A stretch of DNA of 64,000 bases from Streptomyces sp. NBC_00878 (GCF_026341515.1 NZ_JAPEOK010000001.1:6448001-6512000), one strand, 5' to 3'. Counted from the stretch's first letter, positions 1 through 9,607 are shown. A program made the numbers and translations. Notes: generated by a model from the sequence alone, not told the origin.

Positions 1-2
1 GC

Positions 3-572
3 CTCGCCGCGCTGTTCTCGTTCGCCGCGTACTCCCCGCACACGGTCGTCCACGTCCCGCTGCGCGACAGCGTCCCCAGGACGTACGCGCCCGGAGTGCC
101 GGTCGACCTCGTCCTCGCCCACCGGGCACTGGGCCTGCGGCCCTCCGCGTGGCCGTCGCTGCGCCGCGGCCTGACCCGGGGCACGCCGGGCACCGTCCGC
201 ACCGACGAACGGCGTACCGCGGACCACGCCGCGGCCTGGCAGGCGCGCTGGGAACAGCGCTGGGACCGCCTCGAACCGGTCGACCGGATCCGCCCCGCCG
301 TCCACGCCCGGACGCTGTTCCTCTTCGGCGCCCGGGACACCTTCGCCTCGGCGTCCGTCCAGCTGGAGGCCGCGGCCGGCTTCGGCCCGCGCCAGAAGAG
401 GGCCGCAGAGGGACACGACGTGCTGGTCACCTCGCTCACGCTGCACATGCCTCTGAGCGCCGGACGCCATACGGAACTGGACATCGGCTTCCAGGCGTAC
501 CCGCCCTACGGCCACTTCAGGCCACCGGGGCGGTCAGCCAGTCGTCGATCCCGGACAGCAGCTTCTTCCTGA
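3..572 (+). CDS. Unknown protein, 3' part only
   Basis: An open frame enters from the left edge and runs to a TGA at 570-572, giving 189 residues of a longer protein. Codon third positions are almost all G or C, so the frame looks genuinely coding. I do not recognise the family and see no membrane segment, signal or catalytic motif. Its last 56 bases overlap the 3' end of the convergent deaminase gene, so its final residues are encoded antisense to that gene. The true C-terminus could be different if the sequence contains an error there. Confidence 0.6.
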   Translation, partial: LAALFSFAAYSPHTVVHVPLRDSVPRTYAPGVPVDLVLAHRALGLRPSAWPSLRRGLTRGTPGTVRTDERRTADHAAAWQARWEQRWDRLEPVDRIRPAVHARTLFLFGARDTFASASVQLEAAAGFGPRQKRAAEGHDVLVTSLTLHMPLSAGRHTELDIGFQAYPPYGHFRPPGRSASRRSRTAASS

Positions 573-1545
573 TGTCCTCCGGGGCCGCCGAACCCCGTAC
601 CGACTGCCGTGCCAGCTCGGCCAGTTCGGCGTCCGTGAAGGCGTGATGGCGGCGCGCGATGTCGTACTGGGCGGCCAGCCGCGAGCCGAACAGCAGTGGG
701 TCGTCCGCGCCCAGCGCCATCGGGACCCCCGCCTCGAAAAGCGTGCGCAAGGGGATGTCCTCCGGTTTTTCGTATACCCCGAGGGCGACGTTCGAGGCCG
801 GGCAGACCTCACAGGTGATGCCCCGGTCCGCGAGCCGCTTCAGGAGCCGCGGGTCCTCGGCCGCCCGCACCCCGTGCCCGATCCGCGAGGCGTGCAGATC
901 GTCCAGACAGTCGCGTACGGACGCCGGACCCGTCAGTTCGCCGCCGTGCGGCGCCGCCAGCAGCCCGCCCTCACGGGCGATGGCGAAGGCCCGGTCGAAG
1001 TCCCGCGCCATACCGCGTCGCTCGTCGTTGGAGAGCCCGAAGCCGACGATGCCCCGGTCCGCGTACCGCACGGCCAGCCGGGCCAGCGTGCGGGCGTCCA
1101 GCGGATGCTTCATCCGGTTCGCGGCCACCAGGACCCGCATCCCGAGCCCGGTCGCGCGCACGGCCGAGTCCACGGCGTCCAGGATGATTTCCAGCGCCGG
1201 GATCAGCCCGCCGAGCCGGGGTGCGTACGAGGTCGGGTCGACCTGGATCTCCAGCCACCCGGAGCCGTCCTTGAGGTCCTCCTCCGCGGCCTCTCGCACC
1301 AGCCGCTGAATGTCCTCGGGATCTCTGAGGCACGACCGCGCCGCGTCGTACAGCCGCTGGAAGCGGAACCAGCCCCGCTCGTCGGTGGCCCGCAGTTTCG
1401 GCGGTTCGCCGCTGGTCAGGGCGTCGGGCAGGTGGATGCCGTGCCTGTCGGCCAGTTCCAGCAGGGTGGTGATCCGCATAGACCCCGTGAAGTGCAGGTG
1501 CAGATGGGCTTTGGGTAGCCCCCGGACGTCTCGTACCGTCTCCAT
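517..1545 (-). CDS. add: Adenosine deaminase family protein
   Basis: A 342-residue metal-dependent deaminase of the adenosine/AMP deaminase family (TIM barrel), expected to hydrolyse adenosine or a related aminopurine nucleoside to the hydroxy form plus ammonia in the cytoplasm. Visible motifs are the N-terminal metal-binding HLHLHFTGS at about residue 14, the central HGGE, a HASRIGHGVRA stretch, and C-terminal GADDPLLFG carrying metal-binding aspartates. The open frame extends upstream, but GGAGAG lies just before the ATG at 1545, so that start was chosen. Streptomycetes carry several paralogs of this family, so the exact substrate is not settled. It lies downstream of aspC on the same strand, behind a terminator. 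Confidence 0.85.
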   Translation of the reverse strand: METVRDVRGLPKAHLHLHFTGSMRITTLLELADRHGIHLPDALTSGEPPKLRATDERGWFRFQRLYDAARSCLRDPEDIQRLVREAAEEDLKDGSGWLEIQVDPTSYAPRLGGLIPALEIILDAVDSAVRATGLGMRVLVAANRMKHPLDARTLARLAVRYADRGIVGFGLSNDERRGMARDFDRAFAIAREGGLLAAPHGGELTGPASVRDCLDDLHASRIGHGVRAAEDPRLLKRLADRGITCEVCPASNVALGVYEKPEDIPLRTLFEAGVPMALGADDPLLFGSRLAAQYDIARRHHAFTDAELAELARQSVRGSAAPEDIRKKLLSGIDDWLTAPVA

Positions 1546-1720
1546 CAACTCTCCGTATGCGCTAGGCTCCGCTCCGTACCGAAAGGTGCCGGACAGGGCT
1601 TGTCCGCCGCTGGGCCGTCGGCCGAGCGGGAAGCCCCGCAGGGGCGGAGTCACTCCAGGATCCTGCCGTAGAGATCCTGTTCCAGGCAGCCGAGTTCACC
1701 GAACGGGCGCGTGCCTGAAC

Positions 1721-1761
1721 GCACAAGCGGGCCCCCGGCTCGACCGGAGGCCCGCTTGTGC
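1721..1761 (-). terminator. Terminator downstream of aspC
   Basis: Inverted repeat with 13-base arms at 1721-1733 and 1749-1761 and a 15-base GC-rich loop, 11 bases beyond the aspC stop. It has no long T-run, as is common for streptomycete terminators. Confidence 0.7.
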
Positions 1762-1771
1762 GCCGTACATG

Positions 1772-2998
1772 TCAGTCCGTGGCCTCCGCCAGCAGCTTCT
1801 GGATCCGTGAGACGCCCTCGACGAGGTCCTCGTCACCCAGCGCGTACGAGAGCCGCAGGTAGCCCGGCGTGCCGAAGGCCTCGCCCGGGACGACCGCGAC
1901 CTCGGCTTCCTCCAGGATCAGCGCGGCCAGCTCGACGGAGTCCTGCGGGCGCTTGCCGCGGATCTCCTTGCCGATGAGGGCCTTCACCGAGGGGTACGCG
2001 TAGAAGGCGCCCTCGGGCTCCGGGCAGAGCACGCCGTCGATCTCGTTGAGCATCCGCACGATGGTCTTGCGGCGGCGGTCGAAGGCCTCGCGCATCTCGG
2101 CGACGGCCGTCAGGTCGCCCGAGACGGCGGCGATCGCGGCGACCTGGGCGACGTTCGACACGTTCGACGTGGCGTGCGACTGGAGGTTCGTCGCGGCCTT
2201 CACCACGTCCTTAGGGCCGATGATCCACCCGACCCGCCAGCCGGTCATCGCGTACGTCTTCGCGACGCCGTTGACCACGATGCACTTGTCGCGCAGCTCC
2301 GGCAGGACCGCCGGAAGCGAGGTGAACTTCGCGTCCCCATAGACCAGGTGTTCGTAGATCTCGTCCGTCAGCACCCACAGACCGTGTTCGACGGCCCAGC
2401 GGCCGATCGCCTCGGTGTCCTCGGCGCTGTAGACCGCACCCGTCGGGTTGGACGGCGACACGAAGAGGACGACCTTCGTCTTCTCCGTACGGGCCGCCTC
2501 CAGCTGCTCGACCGAGACGCGGTAGCCGGTGGTCTCGTCCGCGACGACCTCGACCGGGACACCGCCGGCGAGACGGATCGACTCCGGGTACGTCGTCCAG
2601 TACGGCGCCGGGACGATGACCTCGTCACCCGGGTCGAGGATCGCGGCGAACGCCTCGTAGATGGCCTGCTTGCCGCCGTTGGTCACCAGGACCTGGGAGA
2701 CGTCAACCTCGTAGTCGGAATCGCGCAGCGTCTTGGCGACGATCGCCGCCTTCAGCTCGGGAAGACCGCCGGCCGGCGTGTAGCGGTGGTACTTCGGGTT
2801 CTTGCAGGCCTCGATGGCGGCCTCGACGATGTAGCCCGGGGTCGGGAAGTCGGGCTCACCGGCGCCGAAGCCGATCACCGGACGTCCTGCGGCCTTCAGG
2901 GCCTTGGCCTTGGCGTCCACGGCGAGAGTGGCGGACTCGGAGATCGCACCGACCCGGGCGGAGACCCGGCGCTCGGTGGGAGGGGTTGCAGCGCTCAT
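1772..2998 (-). CDS. aspC: Aspartate aminotransferase (class I, PLP)
   Basis: A 408-residue fold-type I pyridoxal-phosphate aminotransferase, interconverting aspartate/2-oxoglutarate and oxaloacetate/glutamate. Family motifs seen are [10 protein letters not shown] near residue 46, [10 protein letters not shown], the [13 protein letters not shown] segment, and the PLP lysine in [17 protein letters not shown]. The frame extends 12 codons upstream, but the N-terminus [13 protein letters not shown] matches the usual streptomycete start, so ATG at 2998 is preferred. It is transcribed away from the tRNA-Trp/secE cluster. Related class I transaminases with other amino-acid substrates remain possible. 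Confidence 0.93.
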   Translation of the reverse strand: MSAATPPTERRVSARVGAISESATLAVDAKAKALKAAGRPVIGFGAGEPDFPTPGYIVEAAIEACKNPKYHRYTPAGGLPELKAAIVAKTLRDSDYEVDVSQVLVTNGGKQAIYEAFAAILDPGDEVIVPAPYWTTYPESIRLAGGVPVEVVADETTGYRVSVEQLEAARTEKTKVVLFVSPSNPTGAVYSAEDTEAIGRWAVEHGLWVLTDEIYEHLVYGDAKFTSLPAVLPELRDKCIVVNGVAKTYAMTGWRVGWIIGPKDVVKAATNLQSHATSNVSNVAQVAAIAAVSGDLTAVAEMREAFDRRRKTIVRMLNEIDGVLCPEPEGAFYAYPSVKALIGKEIRGKRPQDSVELAALILEEAEVAVVPGEAFGTPGYLRLSYALGDEDLVEGVSRIQKLLAEATD

Positions 2999-3201
2999 GG
3001 GCCCATCGTTCCAGACCCGAAACCTCCCCGGCACACCGGTTTCACAGAGTGAGCGGTGGCCGACAAAGTCCTTACGGACACTTTCTGTTCGACGACCGGC
3101 CGCCGACCACGTACACTCTCACCTCGTTGGCCATCACCGGCCGCGCCCACCCGGCGCACACCGAGCACCCGGGCGGATGCGGTACGTTGTTGGGGAAACA
3201 A

Positions 3202-3274
3202 AGGGTCGTAGCTCAATTGGTAGAGCACTGGTCTCCAAAACCAGCGGTTGGGGGTTCAAGTCCCTCCGGCCCTG
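3202..3274 (+). tRNA. trpT: tRNA-Trp (anticodon CCA)
   Basis: A complete 73-base cloverleaf. Acceptor AGGGTCG pairs with CGGCCCT (one G-U), the D stem is GCTC/GAGC, the anticodon stem is CTGGT/ACCAG with loop CTCCAAA (anticodon CCA), and the T arm is GGGGG-TTCAAGT-CCCTC. The discriminator is G. CCA is not encoded. It lies 110 bases before secE, the usual actinobacterial position. Confidence 0.96.
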
Positions 3275-3384
3275 CTACACACTCCTTTCGCCAGGATGTG
3301 TGCACATGTACGTACTGCAATGCACCGCCGTGCGGCTCATACCCGGGCGCGGCACGGCCACGACCCGGAATCAGGTGAGGACGA

Positions 3385-3672
3385 GTGACGGACGCCGTGG
3401 GCTCCATCGACATGCCTGATGCCCAGGATGAGGCGCCGGAGTCCCAGAAGAAGGGCCGCAAGGGCGGTAAGCGTGCCAAGAAGGGCCCGCTGAAGCGCCT
3501 CGCTCTCTTCTACCGCCAGATCGTCGCGGAACTCCGCAAGGTGGTCTGGCCGACCCGCAATCAGCTGACGACGTACACCACAGTGGTGATTGTGTTCGTT
3601 GTCATCATGATCGGTCTGGTGACTGTGATTGACTTCGGACTCGACAAGGCCGCCAAGTACGTATTCGGCTGA
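3385..3672 (+). CDS. secE: Preprotein translocase subunit SecE
   Basis: A 95-residue single-span SecE that clamps SecY in the plasma-membrane translocon. A lysine-rich cytoplasmic N-terminus (residues 21-38) is followed by the conserved amphipathic helix and hinge [12 protein letters not shown] (49-60) and one membrane segment (about 62-85). The start is GTG with GTGAGGA just upstream. It is followed 77 bases later by nusG, with which it is normally cotranscribed. Confidence 0.96.
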   Translation: MTDAVGSIDMPDAQDEAPESQKKGRKGGKRAKKGPLKRLALFYRQIVAELRKVVWPTRNQLTTYTTVVIVFVVIMIGLVTVIDFGLDKAAKYVFG

Positions 3673-3749
3673 GCCAAGCGCGAAGGGCGCCGTACCCGGC
3701 GCCCGCTTTCGCGTGTTCCACCCCCATGATCCAGGAAGAAGCAGCCACC

Positions 3750-4658
3750 GTGTCTGACCCGAACCTGAACGACGCCGGCGAGTCGGTCGAGTCCGTTGAC
3801 GACGAGCTCGACATCGTCGAGGGCGCGGACGTCGAGGACGAGGTCGAGGCTGCCGACGCCGAAGCCGGCGAGGCCGCCGAAGAGGCTGCCCTGCACGTCG
3901 AGGACGAGTCCGGTGAGGACGTCGAGACCGACGTGGACGCCGAGGACCTGACCGCCTCCGAGGGCGAGGACGACGGCGAGGACGCGGCCGTCTCCGAGGA
4001 GACCGACGAAGCCGAAGAGGCCGAGGAAGAGGCCGAGCCGGTCGACCCCGTCGAGGCCCTCCGCGAGGAACTTCGCACGCTGCCCGGCGAGTGGTACGTC
4101 ATCCACACGTACGCCGGCTACGAGAACCGCGTGAAGACCAACCTCGAGCAGCGCGCCGTCTCACTGAACGTCGAGGACTTCATCTTCGCGGCCGAGGTGC
4201 CGCAGGAAGAGGTCGCGCAGATCAAGAACGGCGAGCGCAAGACCGTCCGTCAGAACAAGCTCCCCGGCTACGTGCTGGTGCGCATGGACCTGACGAACGA
4301 GTCCTGGGGCGTCGTCCGCAACACGCCCGGAGTCACCGGCTTCGTGGGCAACGCCTACGACCCGTACCCGCTGACGCTGGACGAGATCGTGAAGATGCTC
4401 GCCCCGGAGGCCGAGGAGAAGGCGGCCCGCGAGGCGGCCGAAGCCGAGGGCAAGCCGGCTCCGTCCCGCAAGCTCGAGGTCCAGGTGCTGGACTTCGAGG
4501 TGGGTGACTCGGTCACCGTCACCGACGGCCCGTTCGCGACGCTGCAGGCGACCATCAACGAGATCAACGCCGACTCGAAGAAGGTCAAGGGCCTTGTCGA
4601 GATCTTCGGCCGCGAGACCCCGGTCGAGCTGAGCTTCGACCAGATCCAGAAGAACTGA
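3750..4658 (+). CDS. nusG: Transcription termination/antitermination protein NusG
   Basis: A 302-residue NusG, much longer than the 181 residues of E. coli. Residues 1 to about 105 are an acidic Glu/Asp/Ala-rich extension. The NGN domain begins near residue 113 ([16 protein letters not shown]) and contains the [13 protein letters not shown] strand region. The C-terminal KOW domain ([17 protein letters not shown]) runs to the end. NusG binds the RNA polymerase clamp and links it to Rho or S10. An in-frame ATG exists at 3726, but AGGAAG precedes the GTG at 3750 and the following SDPN matches family N-termini, so GTG was chosen. A strong terminator follows. Confidence 0.95.
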   Translation: MSDPNLNDAGESVESVDDELDIVEGADVEDEVEAADAEAGEAAEEAALHVEDESGEDVETDVDAEDLTASEGEDDGEDAAVSEETDEAEEAEEEAEPVDPVEALREELRTLPGEWYVIHTYAGYENRVKTNLEQRAVSLNVEDFIFAAEVPQEEVAQIKNGERKTVRQNKLPGYVLVRMDLTNESWGVVRNTPGVTGFVGNAYDPYPLTLDEIVKMLAPEAEEKAAREAAEAEGKPAPSRKLEVQVLDFEVGDSVTVTDGPFATLQATINEINADSKKVKGLVEIFGRETPVELSFDQIQKN

Positions 4659-4699
4659 CCCCTTTCGGGACGATCTTCTGGAGCACACGCCTCCGACCA

Positions 4700-4743
4700 G
4701 GTCAGACGGGCTCTCGCAGCCCGTCTGACCTGCTCGGTTTTTG
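4700..4743 (+). terminator. Intrinsic terminator after nusG
   Basis: A perfect 13-bp stem (4700-4712 with 4718-4730), loop CTCGC, then a run of six T at 4738-4743. It separates secE-nusG from rplK-rplA. Confidence 0.92.
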
Positions 4744-4768
4744 GCCGCGCACAGATACCCGTTATCGT
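4741..4768 (+). promoter_or_regulatory. Candidate rplK promoter
   Basis: TTGGCC and TATCGT separated by 16 bases, directly after the nusG terminator and about 70 bases before rplK. This resembles the principal sigma factor (HrdB) consensus, with a non-ideal -10. Confidence 0.4.
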
Positions 4769-4778
4769 TGTGCGGTAT

Positions 4779-4808
4779 GCCTCCATCCGGATGATCCGGA
4801 ACGGAGGC
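4779..4808 (+). promoter_or_regulatory. rplK leader hairpin
   Basis: Nested hairpin: outer arms GCCTCC/GGAGGC and inner arms TCCGGA/TCCGGA around TGA, ending 31 bases before the rplK ATG. In many bacteria L1 represses the rplK-rplA mRNA through its leader. That this hairpin is the L1 site is inference. Confidence 0.5.
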
Positions 4809-4839
4809 TGAAAACTCTCACTAGGACCCGGAGAGAGCA

Positions 4840-5274
4840 ATGCCTCCCAAGAAGAAGAAGGTCACGGGGCTCATCAAGCTCCAGATCCAGGCCGGTGCGG
4901 CCAACCCGGCGCCGCCGGTCGGCCCCGCGCTGGGCCAGCACGGCGTCAACATCATGGAGTTCTGCAAGGCCTACAACGCCGCGACCGAGTCGCAGCGCGG
5001 TTGGGTCATCCCGGTGGAGATCACGGTCTACGAAGACCGCTCCTTCACCTTCATCACCAAGACCCCGCCGGCCGCGAAGATGATCCTCAAGGCCGCTGGT
5101 GTCGAGAAGGGCTCCGGCGAGCCGCACAAGACCAAGGTCGCCAAGATCACCCAGGCGCAGGTCCGCGAGATCGCCACCACCAAGCTGCCCGACCTGAACG
5201 CCAACGACCTGGACGCCGCGTCGAAGATCATCGCCGGCACCGCCCGTTCCATGGGCATCACGGTCGAGGGCTGA
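4840..5274 (+). CDS. rplK: 50S ribosomal protein L11
   Basis: A 144-residue L11 (uL11), part of the GTPase-associated centre on 23S rRNA. The sequence is the standard form: lysine-rich start, then the proline-rich switch segment [21 protein letters not shown] near residues 21-41, the linker with [10 protein letters not shown], and the rRNA-binding C-terminal domain ending [18 protein letters not shown] precedes the ATG. Thiostrepton and related thiopeptides bind at L11/23S rRNA. The proline switch is intact. Confidence 0.98.
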
Positions 5275-5365
5275 ACCCCACCTTCGTAGAACACGCGGCC
5301 TCGGCCGCACGTGGCAGGGCCTGCTCGGCCCCTACCACGACTCCTCAGAACACACAGGAGCAGTA

Positions 5366-6091
5366 GTGAGCAAGCGCAGCAAGTCTCTCCGCGCTGCGGA
5401 CGCCAAGATCGACCGGGACAAGCAGTACGCCCCGCTCGAGGCCGTCCGTCTCGCCAAGGAGACCTCCACGTCCAAGTTCGACGGCACCGTCGAGGTCGCC
5501 TTCCGTCTGGGTGTCGACCCGCGCAAGGCCGACCAGATGGTCCGTGGCACCGTGAACCTCCCGCACGGCACCGGTAAGACCGCCCGGGTCCTGGTCTTCG
5601 CGACCGGTGACCGTGCCGAGGCCGCGACCGCCGCGGGCGCCGACATCGTCGGCTCCGACGAACTCATCGACGAGGTGGCGAAGGGCCGGCTGGACTTCGA
5701 CGCCGTCGTCGCCACCCCGGACCTCATGGGCAAGGTCGGCCGCCTGGGCCGCGTCCTCGGCCCGCGTGGTCTGATGCCGAACCCGAAGACCGGCACCGTG
5801 ACCCCGGACGTGGCCAAGGCCGTGACCGAGATCAAGGGCGGCAAGATCGAGTTCCGCGTCGACAAGCACTCGAACCTGCACTTCATCATCGGCAAGACCT
5901 CGTTCGACGAGACCCAGCTGGTGGAGAACTACGGCGCCGCGCTGGAGGAGATCCTCCGTCTGAAGCCGTCCGCCGCCAAGGGCCGCTACATCCGGAAGGC
6001 CGCGATCAGCACCACGATCGGCCCCGGCATCCCGCTCGACCCGAACCGCACCCGCAACCTCCTCGTCGAGGAGGACCCGGCCGCCGTCTGA
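5366..6091 (+). CDS. rplA: 50S ribosomal protein L1
   Basis: A 241-residue L1 (uL1), the mobile stalk protein at the E site and in many bacteria the translational repressor of its own operon. The signature [22 protein letters not shown] is present near residues 126-147, along with the [12 protein letters not shown]-terminus. The start is GTG preceded by ACACAGGAGCAGTA. It lies 91 bases after rplK and is probably cotranscribed with it. Confidence 0.98.
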   Translation: MSKRSKSLRAADAKIDRDKQYAPLEAVRLAKETSTSKFDGTVEVAFRLGVDPRKADQMVRGTVNLPHGTGKTARVLVFATGDRAEAATAAGADIVGSDELIDEVAKGRLDFDAVVATPDLMGKVGRLGRVLGPRGLMPNPKTGTVTPDVAKAVTEIKGGKIEFRVDKHSNLHFIIGKTSFDETQLVENYGAALEEILRLKPSAAKGRYIRKAAISTTIGPGIPLDPNRTRNLLVEEDPAAV

Positions 6092-6132
6092 GCCCGACGC
6101 TCACCGGCAGCCGCGTCACGCACGCGATTCCA

Positions 6133-6176
6133 GGACGGGCCCCGCAACCTTTCGAGGTGCGGGGCCCGTCCCTTTG
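6133..6176 (+). terminator. Terminator after rplA
   Basis: A 14-bp GC-rich stem (6133-6146 with 6159-6172) followed by CTTTG, 42 bases after the rplA stop. It closes the rplK-rplA transcript ahead of the lipoprotein genes. Confidence 0.88.
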
Positions 6177-6251
6177 TTGGGTGCCCGTTTCGGACCGGGT
6201 GTCAGTGGCCTGCGCTAGCGTGCGGGGCACCGGAATCGCATTGGGGGACGA

Positions 6252-7151
6252 ATGAAGAGCACGACCGTGCGACGCGCGACTGTCTCGATAGCGGTGGCCG
6301 CCGCTCTGACCGGGGTCGCGGCCTGCAGTGGCTCGGACTCCGGCGAGGGCTCGGGAGGGGGCGACAAGGCGGCCGGGAAGGCCAGGACCCAGGTGAACCC
6401 GATCGCGGCCCTGCGCTCCGTCGAGCAGTCCACCGACAAGGCCGACTCCGCCAAGGTCGAGTCCACCACGACCATGGGCACGATGATGTCCATGAAGGCG
6501 GACGGCGCCCTCGGCTGGGCCGACGGCCTCACCGGCGATCTGACGATCACGTACACCGGCGGCACGATGGCCGACCAGATGCGCCAGCTGGGCACCACCT
6601 CCATGGAGGCCCGCTATCTGCCGGACGCCTACTACGCGAAGATGGGCGACAAGTTCGCCGAGCAGTCCGGCGGCAAGCACTGGATCAAGTACGCGTACGC
6701 CGACCTGGCCGACCTCGCCGGCGGATCGGGCGCGTACATGAAGGACCAGATGCAGAACACCACGCCGAACCAGTCGGTGAAGCTCCTGCTGGCCTCCGGG
6801 GACGTCAAGAAGGTCGGCGAGGAGAAGGTGCGCGGCGAGAACACCACGCACTACTCGGGCACGGTCGACGTCGCGGACCTCGCGGGCGAGAGCTCGAACC
6901 TCACCGCGGACCAACTGGCCGACATGAAGCGCCAGTTGGAGCAGGCCGGAGTCACCACCGAGACCGTCGACATATGGGTCAACGACGAGGACCTGCTGGT
7001 GAAGAAGGTCGAGAAGGGCGAGCTGGCGACCGGCTCGATGTCCTCGACGGCGTACTACAGCGACTACGGCGTGAAGGTCTCCACCGAGGAGCCCCCGGCG
7101 GCCGACACCGCCGACTTCAAGGACCTGATGCGGACTCAGCCGGCGGCCTGA
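6252..7151 (+). CDS. Secreted lipoprotein, paralog 1
   Basis: 299 residues with a lipoprotein signal: basic MKSTTVRR, a hydrophobic stretch, then lipobox VAAC with Cys25 as the predicted lipidation site. A Ser/Gly-rich linker follows. The mature part resembles the next gene in layout, for example [22 protein letters not shown] here against [22 protein letters not shown] there. The pattern recalls LppX/LprAFG- or LolA-like lipid-carrying lipoproteins, but this is a fold-level impression only. It lies between rplA and the rplJ leader, and its ligand and role are unknown. Confidence 0.85.
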   Translation: MKSTTVRRATVSIAVAAALTGVAACSGSDSGEGSGGGDKAAGKARTQVNPIAALRSVEQSTDKADSAKVESTTTMGTMMSMKADGALGWADGLTGDLTITYTGGTMADQMRQLGTTSMEARYLPDAYYAKMGDKFAEQSGGKHWIKYAYADLADLAGGSGAYMKDQMQNTTPNQSVKLLLASGDVKKVGEEKVRGENTTHYSGTVDVADLAGESSNLTADQLADMKRQLEQAGVTTETVDIWVNDEDLLVKKVEKGELATGSMSSTAYYSDYGVKVSTEEPPAADTADFKDLMRTQPAA

Positions 7152-7297
7152 GAGCTCTCGTACGGGACGCAGGGGGCGCCGCCCAGGCGTCCCGGGCGTC
7201 GCACCGGCCTCACGAGAACTCGGAGGATCGCCCGAGTCCCTCTGGGATACGCTCGCGCCTTGTCTGTGAGTCGCTCATCTGTTCCTTGGGGGGAACC

Positions 7298-8158
7298 ATG
7301 AAGTTTTCTGTGCGCGGGTCCGCGCGTCGTGGTGCGACCGGTGCGGCGCTCGCCGCGCTGGTCCTCACCGGGGGTGCCGTCGGCTGCTCGAAGGACGGCG
7401 CGAGCGAGGAGTCACCGAAGATGACGCCCGCCGCGGCCGTGGCCAAGGCGGCGAAGAACACGGAGGACATCACCTCCATCAGCTACCGGATGACCGGCAG
7501 GACCCCTGAGGAGGGGCGCGTCAAGGCCGATGCGCAGATGCGCATGAAGCCGGACGTCGCCATGAGCATGAAGATCACCGCCCTCGACCAGGGCGCGGAC
7601 GGCACCGCCGAGATACGTCTCGTCGACAAGGCGATGTACATCGGCGGAGGCGCGGCGGCCGCCAAGGAGATGGACGGCAAGAGCTGGATCAAGTTCGACC
7701 TGTCCACGCTGGGGGACGACGCGCTGGGCGGCGCGGCCCCGGGCGCCGGGACGGCCGACAAGAACCCGGCCCAGGAGTCCACCTTCCTCACCGGCTCCAA
7801 GGACGTGAAGAAGGTCGGCACCGAGAAGGTCGACGGCGTCGAGACCACTCACTACAAGGGCACGGTCGCCCTCGACGACTTCCGCGAGTCCCTCAAGGAC
7901 GAGAGCAAGACCACGCGCGAGCAGCGGGAGAAGAGCCTCGAACAGTACGAGAAAATGGGCGTGGACACGCTCACGATGGACATGTGGATCGACGGCGAGG
8001 ACCACGCCAAGCAGTTCCGTATGCGGGGCGACGCCGACAAGGGCAAGCTCGACATGACCATCACCTTCGTCGACTACAACAAGCCCGTGACGGTCGAGGC
8101 CCCGCCGGCCAAGGACGTCATGGACCTGGCCGAGATGATGGGCGACATCAAGAGCTGA
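7298..8158 (+). CDS. Secreted lipoprotein, paralog 2
   Basis: 286 residues. The N-terminus [15 protein letters not shown] plus a hydrophobic core ends in lipobox AVGC (Cys30). An upstream extension of the frame reads antisense-like sequence through the previous gene and is rejected, because GGGGGGAACC precedes the ATG at 7298. The mature domain shares its architecture and several motifs with the preceding lipoprotein ([10 protein letters not shown] against [10 protein letters not shown], and the DVKKVG..EKV block), so the two are a tandem duplication. The 146-base gap between them ends in GGATACGCT-like sequence that could hold a separate promoter. Confidence 0.85.
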   Translation: MKFSVRGSARRGATGAALAALVLTGGAVGCSKDGASEESPKMTPAAAVAKAAKNTEDITSISYRMTGRTPEEGRVKADAQMRMKPDVAMSMKITALDQGADGTAEIRLVDKAMYIGGGAAAAKEMDGKSWIKFDLSTLGDDALGGAAPGAGTADKNPAQESTFLTGSKDVKKVGTEKVDGVETTHYKGTVALDDFRESLKDESKTTREQREKSLEQYEKMGVDTLTMDMWIDGEDHAKQFRMRGDADKGKLDMTITFVDYNKPVTVEAPPAKDVMDLAEMMGDIKS

Positions 8159-8213
8159 CATCGCGAGCCGATATCGGCGTCGGTCGGCGTATGACGTCGG
8201 CCGACGTACGGAT

Positions 8214-8243
8214 TTGCTTGACAGCGACCCGTTCACGTAACCT
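8214..8243 (+). promoter_or_regulatory. Candidate rplJ promoter
   Basis: TTGCTT and TAACCT separated by 18 bases, immediately upstream of the L10-type leader. A TTGACA overlaps the -35 region but is only 14 bases from TAACCT. Confidence 0.45.
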
Positions 8244-8252
8244 TCCACAGAA

Positions 8253-8340
8253 GCCAAAGACCGCTGGTCGTTGCCGTGTACTTGTTCAAGGGCACGGTGA
8301 CCGAAGGATCCGCTGAAACTGCGGACGACCCGCGTAGGTG
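8253..8340 (+). promoter_or_regulatory. L10-type ribosomal protein leader
   Basis: The stretch beginning GCCAAAGACCGCTGGTCGTT and continuing through GACCGAAGGATCCGCTGAA and GCGGACGACCCGCGTAGGTG has the layout I associate with the actinobacterial L10 leader. There the L10(L12)4 complex binds mRNA to repress rplJ-rplL. Identification is from pattern memory, and a covariance-model search would settle it. Confidence 0.7.
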
Positions 8341-8399
8341 ACTGTGGATGAACTCCCGGACAGTCCCGTATTCACGTACGGATTCCGTCCGGTCGAGTC

Positions 8400-8434
8400 A
8401 CGCCCCGTGCGCCTGCGCCGGGGCGTTTCGTTTT
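8400..8434 (+). terminator. Attenuator hairpin before rplJ
   Basis: A CGCCCCG/CGGGGCG stem (8401-8407 with 8419-8425) followed by TTTCGTTTT, 50 bases upstream of the rplJ start and downstream of the L10-type leader. It is placed to act as a leader-controlled attenuator. Confidence 0.7.
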
Positions 8435-8483
8435 CCCAGTCTCCTTCTGAGCGGTCCTCATCACCCGGAAGGAGGCCACGCTT

Positions 8484-9014
8484 ATGGCAAGGCCCGACAA
8501 GGCTGCCGCGGTAGCCGAGCTCGCGGACCAGTTCCGCAGCTCGAACGCCGCTGTGCTGACCGAGTACCGGGGTCTCACCGTGGCGCAGCTCAAGACGCTG
8601 CGTCGTTCGCTCGGTGAAGACGCCCAGTACGCCGTGGTGAAGAACACGCTGACCAAGATCGCGGCCAACGAGGCCGGGATCTCGACGCTCGACGACCTGT
8701 TCAACGGTCCGACGGCGGTTGCCTTCATCACCGGTGACCCGGTGGTGTCGGCGAAGGGTCTTCGTGACTTCGCCAAGGACAACCCGAACCTCGTCATCAA
8801 GGGCGGTGTCCTTGACGGCAAGGCGCTGTCCGCCGACGAGATCAAGAAGCTTGCGGACCTCGAGTCCCGCGAGGTTCTGCTCGCCAAGCTGGCCGGTGCC
8901 ATGAAGGGCAAGCAGACTCAGGCTGCGCAGCTCTTCCAGGCGCTGCCGTCGAAGTTCGTCCGCACTGCGGAGGCGCTTCGCGTCAAGCTCGAAGAGCAGG
9001 GCGGTGCCGAGTAA
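8484..9014 (+). CDS. rplJ: 50S ribosomal protein L10
   Basis: A 176-residue L10 (uL10), the base of the ribosomal stalk that carries L7/L12 dimers. The N-terminal rRNA-binding region [16 protein letters not shown], the conserved [16 protein letters not shown] and [10 protein letters not shown] segments, and a C-terminal L12-binding helix are present. GGAAGGAGG stands upstream of the ATG. Expression is probably under the leader and attenuator described upstream. Confidence 0.97.
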   Translation: MARPDKAAAVAELADQFRSSNAAVLTEYRGLTVAQLKTLRRSLGEDAQYAVVKNTLTKIAANEAGISTLDDLFNGPTAVAFITGDPVVSAKGLRDFAKDNPNLVIKGGVLDGKALSADEIKKLADLESREVLLAKLAGAMKGKQTQAAQLFQALPSKFVRTAEALRVKLEEQGGAE

Positions 9015-9124
9015 TTCGGCTCGCGCATTGACCGCCGCCTGAGGCGACGGTCACAGCGGGCCGAACGTACGCCCGCCTCACCAGTACATACCGGCACCTG
9101 CCGAATGAGTGGAAGGACGCCATC

Positions 9125-9508
9125 ATGGCGAAGCTGTCCCAGGAAGAGCTGCTCGCGCAGTTCGAGAACCTCACCCTCATCGAGCTCTCCGAGTTCGTGA
9201 AGGCCTTCGAGGAGAAGTTCGACGTCACCGCCGCCGCCGCGGTCGCCGTTGCCGGCCCCGCCGGCCCGGGCGCCGTTGCCGAGGTCGCTGAGGAGCAGGA
9301 CGAGTTCGACGTCATCCTCACGGGTGCCGGCGAGAAGAAGATCCAGGTCATCAAGGTCGTGCGTGAGCTGACCTCGCTGGGTCTGAAGGAGGCCAAGGAC
9401 CTCGTCGACGGCGCTCCGAAGCCGGTCCTCGAGAAGGTCGCCAAGGAGGCCGCCGAGAAGGCCGCCGAGTCCCTCAAGGGCGCCGGCGCCTCCGTCGAGG
9501 TCAAGTAA
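9125..9508 (+). CDS. rplL: 50S ribosomal protein L7/L12
   Basis: A 127-residue L7/L12 (bL12), the multicopy stalk protein that recruits translation GTPases. It shows the N-terminal dimerisation helix ([21 protein letters not shown]), an Ala/Val/Gly-rich hinge at about 38-55, and the factor-binding C-terminal domain with [22 protein letters not shown]. It follows rplJ by 110 bases. Confidence 0.97.
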   Translation: MAKLSQEELLAQFENLTLIELSEFVKAFEEKFDVTAAAAVAVAGPAGPGAVAEVAEEQDEFDVILTGAGEKKIQVIKVVRELTSLGLKEAKDLVDGAPKPVLEKVAKEAAEKAAESLKGAGASVEVK

Positions 9509-9607
9509 CCCCACGAGTCGCCCGCCACGCGCCGCAAGGCGTGTCGTGGCAGCGGCTCCAGTGAGCTGACACAGCCGCCCGAACAGGGGCTGTAACGCTG
9601 ACGCACT

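Noticed and set aside
6974..7297. Upstream extension of the second lipoprotein
   Set aside because: It would overlap the first lipoprotein in another frame and bury the signal peptide; the ATG at 7298 has a good ribosome site.
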